Source of the DNA: Oscillospiraceae bacterium
GTDB taxonomy: Bacteria > Bacillota > Clostridia > Oscillospirales > SIG627
Direction: 5' to 3'
Assembly (NCBI GenBank): GCA_015065265.1
Contig: SVQQ01000010.1
Coordinates: forward strand, 1-56,513
DNA length: 56,513 nt
Part shown: positions 33,628-42,452 of the stretch, piece by piece
Position numbering within the stretch: the stretch's first letter is position 1
Layout: each line of letters begins with the position of its first letter
Made by a program: the position numbers and the translations under genes
Notes under the pieces: model-generated
Seen by the model: only the letters and a program-made list of their open reading frames with translations
What the model was told of the DNA's origin: nothing
Databases searched by the model: none

Positions 33628-34328
33628 CGTCTCTTTGGTTAAAACCGAAATGAAAAGTTAATATAAAAGTTTAAGAAAGCGTAGTCTATTTTCATAGGCT
33701 ACGCTTTATATATTCGCTATTCTACTATACACCCATTCTAATGTAAGAAGTTCTGCGAACTTCTTTTCATCTATTCCAATTTCATTTCTTCGCGTGTCGC
33801 TCGGACTACTGTACGTAAGTACAGTTACGCCTTCGCGCTCCGCGATTTTCCCTCAAAGATACTCTTGCTTTTTCGGGTTATGTGTTGAAGTTTTTTACAA
33901 TGAAAAGCGGAAGACGCAAGTACTGACAAAAATCAGATTTAGTCCTTTATACAAAATATAAGTCCTCAAAATTTCAGCACACAGCCTAAATAGAGAGCAC
34001 GGATTTTTGAGACTAATTTTGATTTGCTATTCTTCATTTCTTCAACTTTTTATTGTAAATCTTTTAAGCACAACGTCCAAATAGAAAGAGAGAGTATCTT
34101 TGAGGGAAAATCGGCGTTCAGGAGAGCGTTAGCGTACTTACGTACGGTAGTCTCCCTGAACGTTGAAGAAATGAAATTGGAATTATTCGAGAGAAACTCG
34201 CAGAGTTTCTTTCATTAGAAGATTTGTGCAAAAAGGAAGAAAACATATAAGGCATAGTCTATAAAAACAGACTATGCCTTACTAAATTTTTATAATATCA
34301 TTTCATTTCGGTTTTCACCAAAGAGACG
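33628..34328. repeat. Fishbone palindrome C, 700-bp inverted repeat
   Basis: Terminal arms 33628-33654 and 34302-34328 match in 26 of 27 bases. Inside are two more perfect spine blocks: 33773-33791 with 34165-34183 (19 bp) and 33844-33865 with 34091-34112 (22 bp). Ribs lie opposite each other. 33676-33707 faces 34249-34280; a hairpin around 33747-33767 faces one around 34191-34211; and two 52-base ribs (33792-33843, 34113-34164) share a GTACGTAAGTAC tip. Opposite ribs differ in sequence yet keep their own pairing. Arms fade near 33908 and 34048. It has no credible ORF, so this whole gene-free stretch is the element. Confidence 0.85.
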
Positions 34329-35250
34329 AGAATAGCGGAGTGGAAAAATAGCGTTCGGCAGTGTCGGGAAGGACAGTCACAACCCTCTTACCCTTGCCAA
34401 GTTTCTTTGCAAGGCGTATGGCGGCGGCAACGTTTGTGCCACTTGAAATTCCGCACATAATTCCCTCTTTTGAAGCAAGGGCTTTTGCAGTGCCGATTGC
34501 TTCTTCGTCCTTGACGATACAGATATCCGAATATATCTCTTGATTGAGTATTTCGGGGATAAGTCCGTCACCGATTCCCATTTGCAGATGAGTGCCGATA
34601 GATCCCCCTGACAGAATTGCCGCGTGTTCTGGCTCTACCGCCCATATCTCTATATCGGGATTATACTTTTTAAGGGTTTCGCCAATGCCCGTAATTGTTC
34701 CGCCTGTGCCGATTCCCGAACAGAAACCGTGAATTTCACCGCCAATGGCTTTTATGATTTCCATAGCGGTAACGTCTCTTTGGACACTGGGATTTGCAGG
34801 GTTTTCAAACTGTTGGGGAACGAAGACTCTTTCGTCTTCCTCTTTCATCTTCATAGCAGTTCTTACACACTCGTCGATACATTCGCCGATATTTCCTGCA
34901 TCGTGGACAAGAATTACCTCTGCTCCGTAATGACAGACAAGTTTTCTTCTTTCCTCACTTACAGAGTCAGGCATTATTATAATAGTCTTATAGCCTCTTA
35001 CTGCACCTACAAGGGCAAGGCCTATGCCCTGATTTCCGCTTGTGGGCTCTACTATTATGGTATCAGGTCCGATTACTCCGCGCTTTTCGGCGTCAAGTAT
35101 CATATTATAGGCGGTTCTGGTTTTAATAGAGCCACCTACGTTCAAGCCCTCAAATTTTACGAAAATTTCCGCCGAGTCTTCATCTGTCATTTTGTTCAGG
35201 CGGATAAGGGGGGTGTTCCCCATTGCTTCAAGAATGTTATTAAAAATCAT
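34315..35250 (-). CDS. Cysteine synthase-like PLP enzyme
   Basis: A 311-residue fold-type II PLP enzyme of the O-acetylserine sulfhydrylase family. The PLP Lys is Lys43 in GGSIKTRTA, where most CysK/CysM have GGSVKDR. The phosphate/substrate loop reads PTSGNQGIG rather than TSGNTGI. GIGTGGTITGIGE and ISSGTN are normal. The substitutions leave room for a different nucleophile or for O-phosphoserine as substrate. The last four codons and the stop lie inside the terminal arm of palindrome C. The product is about normal length. Confidence 0.88.
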   Translation of the reverse strand: MIFNNILEAMGNTPLIRLNKMTDEDSAEIFVKFEGLNVGGSIKTRTAYNMILDAEKRGVIGPDTIIVEPTSGNQGIGLALVGAVRGYKTIIIMPDSVSEERRKLVCHYGAEVILVHDAGNIGECIDECVRTAMKMKEEDERVFVPQQFENPANPSVQRDVTAMEIIKAIGGEIHGFCSGIGTGGTITGIGETLKKYNPDIEIWAVEPEHAAILSGGSIGTHLQMGIGDGLIPEILNQEIYSDICIVKDEEAIGTAKALASKEGIMCGISSGTNVAAAIRLAKKLGKGKRVVTVLPDTAERYFSTPLFSSLW

Positions 35251-35271
35251 ATATACTCCAAAAGTTAAATG

Positions 35272-36648
35272 TCATTTAATTATAAGTTCGTACAATTTAT
35301 TATATATATCCGTGTTGTCATAGGTTCCTGTGAAATTTTCTTCACCCTTCCCTTTTGCATATAAAGGCATAAGAGAGGCTGTGTGGACGAAGGTAGAAAA
35401 GTTAAGTCCCGATTTTTTTGCTACAAGGCGGGTCACCTGACTTACTAAGGGATTTCGGTTTGAATACAAAACTTTGTCTTCGTCGGTATAATAGGACGTG
35501 CCAAGTTTCGTTTTTTCATAGGCTTTTTCAAGAGTTTCTATTTCAAAGTCGTATAGGGCACTTTCATTAAGTCCGAAAAGCTCTTCTATGTCCGAGAGCA
35601 CCTTATCAAAGGGGGTATCCTTTTCAACGTACTTTTCTACGTACTCTGTCTGATACTTATAGTAGGACAACTTCTGGTTTTTCAAGAAGTCGAAGTTCGT
35701 GGTGTAGCCTGTGTCGGTATATCCGAGAGACAGTCCACCTGTCTCGTGGTCACCTGTGACGATAATGAGAGTTTCGTCGGGGTGCTTTTTATAGAAGTCA
35801 AGGGCAACGTCCACAGCAGAAGAAAAGTCTTTGATTTCACAAACTGCAGAGGCGGCATCATTTGAGTGAAGGGCGAGGTCAATTCTGCCTCCCTCACACA
35901 TAATGAAAAATCCCTTTTCGTTATATAGGGTATCTATAGCAATAGACATATAATCTGCAAGTGTCGTCTCCCCGCCCTGTCGGTCGATTGCGAACTTCAT
36001 CATTCCGCTATCGTCGGTGTCGGGGGATATTATCAGATACTTTTTGTTTTTATCTTTTATATTTTTAATTTCTTTTTTGGTGTCAAGGACTGTATAACCG
36101 CCCTCTTTTGCAAGGGTATATAAGTCCTTTTCGCCACCCTCGGCGTCAAGGAACTCTCCTCCGATAAAGAGGTCGAAGTCGGATTTTGGAAGGTAGGTGC
36201 CGATTTCGTAGTAGTTATATCTTGAAGCACTGTGGGCATAGAAAACTGCGGGGGTTGCGTGATTTAAGTTGGCGGTGGTGATAATGCCCACCTTCATATC
36301 ACTTTTCTTTTTTACAAGAGTTAATATACTGTCTTTATTAAAGCCCAGAGACGTTTTTGATATATTTCCCTGTGGCACTTTTACTCCTGTTGCCATAGCG
36401 CTTCCGCTTGATGCGGAGTCGGGTATTAAAGACGTTGTGTCCTCATTTTTAAAGACTCCAACACTGTCGAAGTCGTCAAAGTTCAAATCGTTTTTCTTCG
36501 AGGTGTCCTCTGCAAGTTTTATGCTACTGAAACTCATTCCGTCGCCTATGAAGAAGAAGACGTATTTAAGTTCTTTTTCTTCCTTTGTGCAGGAAGTCAT
36601 AGGAAGCAGAAGAAAAACTACAAGAAGTAGCGAAAAAAATCTTTTCAT
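35272..36648 (-). CDS. Alkaline phosphatase (lipoprotein)
   Basis: A PhoA-family enzyme of 458 residues, exported and lipid-anchored (lipobox MTSC, about 17-20). Metal and catalytic motifs are FFIGDGMS near 32, PDSASSGSAMATG near 76 (Ser nucleophile), NHATPA, EGGRIDLALHSNDAA and TGDHETGG near 298. It releases phosphate from extracellular monoesters. It lies 21 bases upstream of the cysteine synthase-like gene on the same strand. Confidence 0.93.
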   Translation of the reverse strand: MKRFFSLLLVVFLLLPMTSCTKEEKELKYVFFFIGDGMSFSSIKLAEDTSKKNDLNFDDFDSVGVFKNEDTTSLIPDSASSGSAMATGVKVPQGNISKTSLGFNKDSILTLVKKKSDMKVGIITTANLNHATPAVFYAHSASRYNYYEIGTYLPKSDFDLFIGGEFLDAEGGEKDLYTLAKEGGYTVLDTKKEIKNIKDKNKKYLIISPDTDDSGMMKFAIDRQGGETTLADYMSIAIDTLYNEKGFFIMCEGGRIDLALHSNDAASAVCEIKDFSSAVDVALDFYKKHPDETLIIVTGDHETGGLSLGYTDTGYTTNFDFLKNQKLSYYKYQTEYVEKYVEKDTPFDKVLSDIEELFGLNESALYDFEIETLEKAYEKTKLGTSYYTDEDKVLYSNRNPLVSQVTRLVAKKSGLNFSTFVHTASLMPLYAKGKGEENFTGTYDNTDIYNKLYELIIK

Positions 36649-36674
36649 AACTTTATTTCACCTCTTTTGAAAAT

Positions 36675-36703
36675 GGGACTGTCTTTTTTAAGACAGTCCC
36701 ATT
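36675..36703. terminator. Hairpin upstream of the alkaline phosphatase gene
   Basis: TGGGACTGTCTT (36675-36686) pairs with AAGACAGTCCCA (36690-36701). It lies 5' of the phosphatase gene and 3' of the ROK-like gene, so it ends the nagA operon. Confidence 0.75.
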
Positions 36704-36736
36704 ATAACACATTATGCCAAAATAGTATATATTTTT

Positions 36737-38113
36737 TTAATTTATTTTAGGTAAACTTGCCGCCGCAACAGATTGTCCGACACGTCTTGAACTTTCGTCG
36801 GGGATATTGAGTTTAATTTTCTTTGCAAGGTCAGGGAATTCCTTTTCGAGAACTTCTTTTGCACGTTCAAGAAGAATTACTCCGCCCTCACCTGAAGTTA
36901 CACGTCCCATAATAAGAACGTTCTTGATATCGTAAAACTCGGAATAGAAGGCAATAGCATAGCCGAAACAAGCGCCTATTGTATCGTAGATGTCTGCGGC
37001 GTTCTTGTCACCCTTCTTCATAAGTTCCTGAACTACTTTAAGTTTCTCTGCGGGAGAGAGTTTTTCGTCGAGAGCGATATTTGCATAGGGAGCGAGTTTA
37101 ATAACTCCGTCCTGTGAGAAATACTTAACTCCGCAACCGTAGTCACCAGACCATTCGTCTACCATAGCGTCAGGGTTAAAGTCGATGGGTACGAAGGCAA
37201 GTTCATTGAGCCAACCTGTAATGTTACCCTTAGGGTCAACGTAGCCTCCCGCCTCGGAAGTACCCATAGCGATACCTAAAACTGCATCTTCTTTAAGGTC
37301 CATCGCACCTGCAAGGGCAGTAACGTCACCGTCGTTTGCAACTTCGATGGGAATGTTCTCACCGATTTCCTTTGCAACGTCGATATACATATTCTTAACT
37401 TTCTTATCGAAGTCGTCGTCGCTTACCTTAATGAAAAGAGAGGCAACCATTATACGATTATCTACGTAAACTCCTGCACTTGAAACACCGATAGCGTCAA
37501 CTCTTGGCATATGAGACGCCGCAGTCTTCATGGCTTCAAGGATACCTTTTCTGTGATATTCGGGGTCTGTCTGGGTCTTGGGATGCCATACGACTTCTTC
37601 CGAGTAAACGGTTTCACCGTTAATTACGGCACTTACCTTTCTGTCACTTCCACCTGCATCAAAACCGATACGGCATCCGTCAAGGTGACGTCCGATAGGG
37701 GCGGCAGAGGAAACGTTTTCGGGGGCATCTTTGATATCACGGATTTCTACTTCAAACTTTGTTTCGTAAACTCTTTCCATAAAGTGAACGTCAAAGTCAC
37801 GAAGACCGCCGTAGGTATAAGCTTCTTTAATCTTTTCTCCGATAACTTCACTTCCCGCAATTATTACCTTATAGCCTCCTGCAATCCACAAAAGAGCCTT
37901 GGTCATTCTTTCAATGAAACGGAAGTTTTCTTCGTCGTGGCCTGTGTTATCTTTGAAAACTCTTGTTTTATAAGTGGCGGTATAGCCTTTATTTCTCTCA
38001 ATTCCTATTACTATATCCTGTCCCTCGTCTTTTGTCTTCTCACGCATTTGGCTTACTACAAGGGCAAGGGGTTCAAAACCTTTGTCAAGTTTTGCTTTAA
38101 CTTTAAGCTCCAT
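36737..38113 (-). CDS. ROK/BadF-like ATPase-fold sugar kinase candidate
   Basis: A 458-residue protein. After about 145 residues of unassigned N-terminal domain comes an actin-like ATPase core. RIGFDAGGSDRKVSAV (phosphate 1) lies near 149, VDAIGVSSAGVYVDNR near 202, IEVANDGDVTALAGAM near 252 and GIAMGTSEAGGYVD near 277. The ROK zinc motif (CxCGxxGC) is missing, so it is not a typical ROK repressor. It overlaps the nagA start region by 11 bases, which suggests a role with N-acetylglucosamine or a related amino sugar. Confidence 0.75.
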   Translation of the reverse strand: MELKVKAKLDKGFEPLALVVSQMREKTKDEGQDIVIGIERNKGYTATYKTRVFKDNTGHDEENFRFIERMTKALLWIAGGYKVIIAGSEVIGEKIKEAYTYGGLRDFDVHFMERVYETKFEVEIRDIKDAPENVSSAAPIGRHLDGCRIGFDAGGSDRKVSAVINGETVYSEEVVWHPKTQTDPEYHRKGILEAMKTAASHMPRVDAIGVSSAGVYVDNRIMVASLFIKVSDDDFDKKVKNMYIDVAKEIGENIPIEVANDGDVTALAGAMDLKEDAVLGIAMGTSEAGGYVDPKGNITGWLNELAFVPIDFNPDAMVDEWSGDYGCGVKYFSQDGVIKLAPYANIALDEKLSPAEKLKVVQELMKKGDKNAADIYDTIGACFGYAIAFYSEFYDIKNVLIMGRVTSGEGGVILLERAKEVLEKEFPDLAKKIKLNIPDESSRRVGQSVAAASLPKIN

Positions 38114-39245
38114 ATCTTACATCTCCTTTAATAATTGTCTTCTTAACGTTAAACTCGCTGTCGGTAATAATAACGTCTGCGTCTTTTCCTACCTCAATAG
38201 AGCCTTTTCTATCTTCAAGCCCCAGAACACAGGCAGGGTTCAGAGATGCACAGTTTACACACTCGTGTAAGGGTATATCTGAATTCTGATAAGCGTTCCA
38301 AACGCCCTTATTAAGTCGGAGTACACTTCCTGCAACCGTACCGTCTTCAAGTCGGCATACAATACCTTTATATATAATTTTCTGTCCACCAAGTGTGTAT
38401 TCGCCCTCGGGAAGACCTCCTGCGGGAAGACAGTCTGTGATAAAGCACAATTTTCTGCCTTTAAGTTTATACATCATATTATAAAGTTCGGTGGAAACGT
38501 GGAAGGTGTCAACTATAAGTTCGGCACTGACGTCACTGTTAAAGACTGCGCCCACAACTCCTGGAGCACGGTGAGCAAGAGGCGTCATAGCGTTAAAGGT
38601 GTGGGTAGCGTGGGTAACGCCATTCTTGGTACTTCTGATAGCGGTGTCGTAATCGGCACTGGTATGACCCATTGAAACCCTGACGTTACTGTTTTTAACA
38701 ATCTTTCTTATCTCTTTAAAGTCGGGGGTATCGGTCTCGGGGGCAAGAGAAATTATACTGATAATATCCTTATATTCAAGAACGAAGTCGGCGTCGGGCT
38801 TCAAGATATGTTTTGCATCCTGTGCTCCTTTTTTTGACTCGCTGATGAAAGGTCCTTCGGCGTGGACACCGAGAATTGTACTTCCCTTCCAACTCTTACT
38901 TTCTTCTTTAAGATTTCGGCACACTTCAAGGGCGCCTTTTATCGTCTTCATATCTACCGTCATAGTGGTGGGAAGGAAGCCTGTAACTCCGTTTTCCACA
39001 ATGCCTTTTGCGATAGTGCGAATACTTTCTTCTTCTCCGTCACAGACGTCACAACCCAAATATCCGTGAATGTGTAAATCTATAAGACCGGGTGAAACGT
39101 ATCCCCCTTCAGCGTCGATTAACTCGCAGTCTTCGGGCAGAAAGTCTTTTGAAACGATGCCCTCTATAACGTCGGAATAAAGGAGAACACTGTCATCTAT
39201 TATTCCGTCTTTCAGAATGATTTTTCCATTGATTATTGCTTTCAT
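38103..39245 (-). CDS. nagA: N-acetylglucosamine-6-phosphate deacetylase
   Basis: A 380-residue amidohydrolase that turns GlcNAc-6-P into GlcN-6-P and acetate. Motifs are SPGLIDLHIHGYLG near 52-65, HAEGPFIS near 124, GHTSADYD near 193, ATHTFNAMTPL near 214 and FITDCLPAGG near 271 with the catalytic Asp. No nagB is present in the window. A consensus promoter lies at 39281-39309. Confidence 0.95.
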   Translation of the reverse strand: MKAIINGKIILKDGIIDDSVLLYSDVIEGIVSKDFLPEDCELIDAEGGYVSPGLIDLHIHGYLGCDVCDGEEESIRTIAKGIVENGVTGFLPTTMTVDMKTIKGALEVCRNLKEESKSWKGSTILGVHAEGPFISESKKGAQDAKHILKPDADFVLEYKDIISIISLAPETDTPDFKEIRKIVKNSNVRVSMGHTSADYDTAIRSTKNGVTHATHTFNAMTPLAHRAPGVVGAVFNSDVSAELIVDTFHVSTELYNMMYKLKGRKLCFITDCLPAGGLPEGEYTLGGQKIIYKGIVCRLEDGTVAGSVLRLNKGVWNAYQNSDIPLHECVNCASLNPACVLGLEDRKGSIEVGKDADVIITDSEFNVKKTIIKGDVRYGA

Positions 39246-39280
39246 TTCTTTTGCTCCGTGAAAAAATTTTGTTTCATTTT

Positions 39281-39309
39281 ATTGTATCACCAAAGGCACA
39301 AAATGTCAA
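39281..39309 (-). promoter_or_regulatory. Promoter of nagA
   Basis: On the minus strand TTGACA (39304-39309), a 17-base spacer and TACAAT (39281-39286). Confidence 0.8.
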
Positions 39310-39394
39310 TCTGTGTTTACTGTTTTTTAATATAAAAAAGTGCTATGTAAACTTTAGTTTGCATACTTTTTTTGACTTCTTTTTTAGACAACTA

Positions 39395-39424
39395 TTGACA
39401 AAGTACTTTTTCTTATTGTATAAT
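39395..39424 (+). promoter_or_regulatory. Promoter of the uracil permease gene
   Basis: TTGACA (39395-39400), an 18-base spacer and TATAAT (39419-39424). The transcript would start near 39431 and carry a leader of about 115 bases. Confidence 0.8.
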
Positions 39425-39440
39425 TAACTGATGTCTGAAA

Positions 39441-39512
39441 AGTCTTGAAGCCCTAAAAGTGCCCGTGAGATTTTAACAGAGCGTAAAGTCTTGCGTAGCA
39501 AGGCTTTTTTTA
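39441..39512 (+). promoter_or_regulatory. PyrR-type attenuator leader
   Basis: A terminator stem AGTCTTGC (39487-39494) with GCAAGGCT (39498-39505) is followed by a T-run and lies before the permease start. Upstream, TAAAAGTGCCCGTGAGATTTTA forms a hairpin at about 39454-39475 whose loop CCCGTGAG matches the PyrR-binding loop known from pyrimidine operons. AGTCTTG at 39441-39447 repeats the terminator's left arm and could pair with its right arm as the antiterminator. UMP-bound PyrR would favour termination. Confidence 0.6.
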
Positions 39513-39544
39513 TGTCAAAATTTATAAAAAGGAGTCTTTCTTTT

Positions 39545-40921
39545 ATGAAACTCATTTACAACGTAAAGGACAAACCCTCGTTTCCCCAGGTCATAGTATT
39601 TGCTATTCAGCAGTTACTTGCCATTATGGCGGCGACAATCGCTGTTCCTGCAATTGTAGGCAACGGTATGACCGCTTCCGCAGCACTTTTCGGTGCAGGT
39701 GTCGGCACTCTGGTTTATCAACTTTTCACTAAATTCAAAAGCCCTGTTTTCCTTGGCTCATCCTTCGCATTTATTGGCTCAATGCTTGCGGCTTTTGCAG
39801 GTGGCGTGTCAATGGCGCTTGGTTTCCTCGGTCTTATTATAGGTGCGGCTTTTGCAGGACTTGTTTACGTAGTTCTGGCAATCATCATTAAACTCGTTGG
39901 CGTTAAGTGGATTAACAAACTTATGCCTCCCGTTGTTATCGGTCCTACAGTTGCTCTTATCGGTCTCTCACTTGCAGGGGCTGCAATCAAAGACGTTTTC
40001 TCTTACGGTCCTCAGGACTCTAACGGTTCATTCATTATGACTGCAAACATCTGGGTTTCACTTGTTTGTGCTCTGGTTACTCTTTTCGTAGTAGTTCTCT
40101 GTTCTACATACGGTAAGAAAATGGCTCGTCTCATTCCCTTCATCATCGGTATTCTTGCAGGTTACGCTACAGGACTTATCTTTACCCTTATCGGTATGGC
40201 TACAAAGAACCCCGAACTTATGATAATCGACTTTGCTCCATTCAAGGCGCTTGTTGCAGACGGTGTCACCCTTAAAACATTCCTTGCAGTTCCCGAATTC
40301 ACATTCCTCACCGCCATTAAGGGTGTTGGCGAATTCAAACTTTCTTACCTTGCTACAATCGCTGTTGCATATATTCCCGTTGCATTCGTTGTATTCGCAG
40401 AACATATTGCAGACCACAAGAACCTTTCTTCAATCATTGAAGCAGACCTTCTTGAAGAGCCAGGTCTTCACAGAACTCTTCTCGGTGACGGTGTAGGCTC
40501 TTTTGCAGGTGCAATCTTCGGCGGTTGCCCCAACACTACATACGGTGAGTCGGTAGGTTGTGTTGCTATTACAAGAAATGCTTCAGTTATCACAATCACA
40601 ACAACTGCTATCATGGCTATCCTCGTTTCATTCATTTCACCCTTCGTTGCATTCCTCGATTCTATTCCAGGTTGTGTAATGGGTGGTGTATGTATCACTC
40701 TTTACGGATTTATCGCAGTCAGCGGTCTTAAGATGATTCAGAAGGTTGACCTTGAAGACAACGCTAACCTCTTTACCACAGCGGCTATCCTTATCCCCGG
40801 TATCGGCGGTATGGCTATGGCAATCGGTAAGGTAACAATTACCGCTATCGCTTGTGCTCTCATCCTTGGTATCATTACAAATGTTATGCTGTCAAAGGGC
40901 AGAAAAGAAGATAAAGAGTAA
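39545..40921 (+). CDS. Uracil/xanthine permease family transporter
   Basis: A NAT/NCS2 transporter of about 458 residues with 12 or more membrane segments. It starts MKLIYNVKDKPSFPQVIVFAIQQLLAI, typical of UraA/PyrP. PVVIGPTVALIGLSLAG lies near 137, AEHIADHKNLSSI near 287 and the substrate motif GGCPNTTYGESVG near 322. AAGGAG precedes the ATG at 39545, so the longer frame upstream is not used. A PyrR-type leader supports uracil as substrate. Confidence 0.92.
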   Translation: MKLIYNVKDKPSFPQVIVFAIQQLLAIMAATIAVPAIVGNGMTASAALFGAGVGTLVYQLFTKFKSPVFLGSSFAFIGSMLAAFAGGVSMALGFLGLIIGAAFAGLVYVVLAIIIKLVGVKWINKLMPPVVIGPTVALIGLSLAGAAIKDVFSYGPQDSNGSFIMTANIWVSLVCALVTLFVVVLCSTYGKKMARLIPFIIGILAGYATGLIFTLIGMATKNPELMIIDFAPFKALVADGVTLKTFLAVPEFTFLTAIKGVGEFKLSYLATIAVAYIPVAFVVFAEHIADHKNLSSIIEADLLEEPGLHRTLLGDGVGSFAGAIFGGCPNTTYGESVGCVAITRNASVITITTTAIMAILVSFISPFVAFLDSIPGCVMGGVCITLYGFIAVSGLKMIQKVDLEDNANLFTTAAILIPGIGGMAMAIGKVTITAIACALILGIITNVMLSKGRKEDKE

Positions 40922-40939
40922 ATTCTTAAATAGATAAAT

Positions 40940-40969
40940 AACGCCACCCAAGTGGGTGGCGTTATTTTT
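40940..40969. terminator. Terminator between convergent genes
   Basis: AACGCCACCCA (40940-40950) pairs with TGGGTGGCGTT (40953-40963), followed by a T-run. Confidence 0.85.
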
Positions 40970-40973
40970 GTCT

Positions 40974-42452
40974 TTATTCTACTGTCTTGGAAGCATCTTC
41001 TATTTCAACGTAAATTGAACTTGAATAAAGGGACTGACCTTCTACGTCAAACTTTAAGTTTACGTAGTATCCTTTCGCGTCCTCGGGGACTGTACCCTTT
41101 AAAGTTCCGTTTTCGGTATCTACCGTGAGAGCTGTTTTCTTTGTTTTAAATCTCTCTTTAAGGTAGTAATTGTCACCTTGCTTTACGTACTCCATAGGAG
41201 AGGTGAGATAACAAATATGTGCTTGAATTTCGCCCTCAAAGTTTTCGGGGATATTGATTTTACAGTCTACTTCTCTGCCCTCGGGTTGAGTGAGGAAGGT
41301 AACGTATCCTGCCTTACCAAAGGTTACCCAATCGGCAAATACGAGAGGGTCAATTTTTGCAAAGGCGGAGTTATTGGAGTGGCTCCAACCTGCACCGATA
41401 AGGGAGAGAGTGTTCTTGGGGTTTTGCCCAAGGGAATGTTTATAAGAGTTTACGTGTTGAGGAATTGCAAAGCAGGGGTCGTTACTGTATGCCATCCACA
41501 AAATAGGCATTGTGGCGTTATCAAGATTTCGCTCTGCCGCCCAAAGTGCGTCAACGTAAGGCTTTTCAAAGTTTGAGGTGGAGCGAATCTCGTCTCCAAG
41601 GTACGCATGACCGTAAATGGGTATTGCAAAGGAGAAGCGGTTATCGTAGCCGATAAGGGAAGTTACTGTAAGTCCTCCCCAAGCAATTCCCGAGACTCCT
41701 ATATTTTTACTGTCTACCCTTTCGTCTTCAATCATAACGTTGTGAGCGAAAATAAGTTGAGAAACTGCGTGATATTGCCAATGGTTTTCCACTTCATCAT
41801 ATTTAGGCTTGAAAATCTGGGTAGGAACTCTGCGGAAGCCCTCTTCATAAAAGTCACCTGTGAGTTCATGCACGAAAGAGCCTGTAATATCTCTTTCTTT
41901 ATAATAAACTGTACCGGGCGCTTTGGGGAAATATCCGTTATAACTTACGCATATTGCGGCATATCCTCTGTCGTTCCAAATTTTCACCCAATCCATACTC
42001 GGATATCCGTTACCACCTGTTACAAGGACTACTGCGGGAACGGGGTTATCCTTTGAAGCACCTTCAGGGAAACCAAGATATGCGAAAGTTCTCACGGTAT
42101 TTTCCGCAATTTTCAGGCAATCAAAGGTTATGGCGTCGATATACTCATAGCCCTCTCTGTCGGATTTGTATTCGGGGTAATACTTAATACTCGGTGTGAC
42201 CTTTGTTGATATTGCAAGGTCCATTCCGTCTTTTATTTCCTGTCTTTGTTCGGCAACTGTCTTGTCTCCCTCTTTACCGAAGGTGTAGTTTTCATACTGC
42301 TCCTTTTCGGGCATATCAAAGGTCTGTATCTGAAGACCCGGCTCTTTTTCGGGGATTTTTTCTTCAACTGTTACCTTGGCACAGGAAGTTAAAAGAAGGG
42401 TGAGTATTACAAAGGAAAAGATAAATAATTTTTTCATAACTTGTCCTTTCAT
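40974..42452 (-). CDS. Alpha/beta-hydrolase lipoprotein lacking its nucleophile
   Basis: A 492-residue secreted lipoprotein (lipobox LTSC, about 20-23). It resembles the acetyl xylan esterase/DLH-like branch: GYPSMDWVKIWNDRGYAAICVSYNGYFPKAPG, then GVSGIAWGG, FAIPIYGHAYL and WMAYSNDPCF. The nucleophile elbow reads G-I-A-W-G. The expected Ser is Ala257 (codon GCT at 41682-41684), one base from TCT. The Asp and His regions remain. The C-terminus is a beta domain (about 390-492). It is a paralogue of the gene just upstream and overlaps it by four bases. It is either catalytically dead or uses another mechanism. Confidence 0.8.
   Translation of the reverse strand: MKGQVMKKLFIFSFVILTLLLTSCAKVTVEEKIPEKEPGLQIQTFDMPEKEQYENYTFGKEGDKTVAEQRQEIKDGMDLAISTKVTPSIKYYPEYKSDREGYEYIDAITFDCLKIAENTVRTFAYLGFPEGASKDNPVPAVVLVTGGNGYPSMDWVKIWNDRGYAAICVSYNGYFPKAPGTVYYKERDITGSFVHELTGDFYEEGFRRVPTQIFKPKYDEVENHWQYHAVSQLIFAHNVMIEDERVDSKNIGVSGIAWGGLTVTSLIGYDNRFSFAIPIYGHAYLGDEIRSTSNFEKPYVDALWAAERNLDNATMPILWMAYSNDPCFAIPQHVNSYKHSLGQNPKNTLSLIGAGWSHSNNSAFAKIDPLVFADWVTFGKAGYVTFLTQPEGREVDCKINIPENFEGEIQAHICYLTSPMEYVKQGDNYYLKERFKTKKTALTVDTENGTLKGTVPEDAKGYYVNLKFDVEGQSLYSSSIYVEIEDASKTVE

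Noticed and set aside
34024..34218. 64-residue ORF in inverted repeat C
   Set aside because: It lies wholly in the palindromic arm and has no coding signature.
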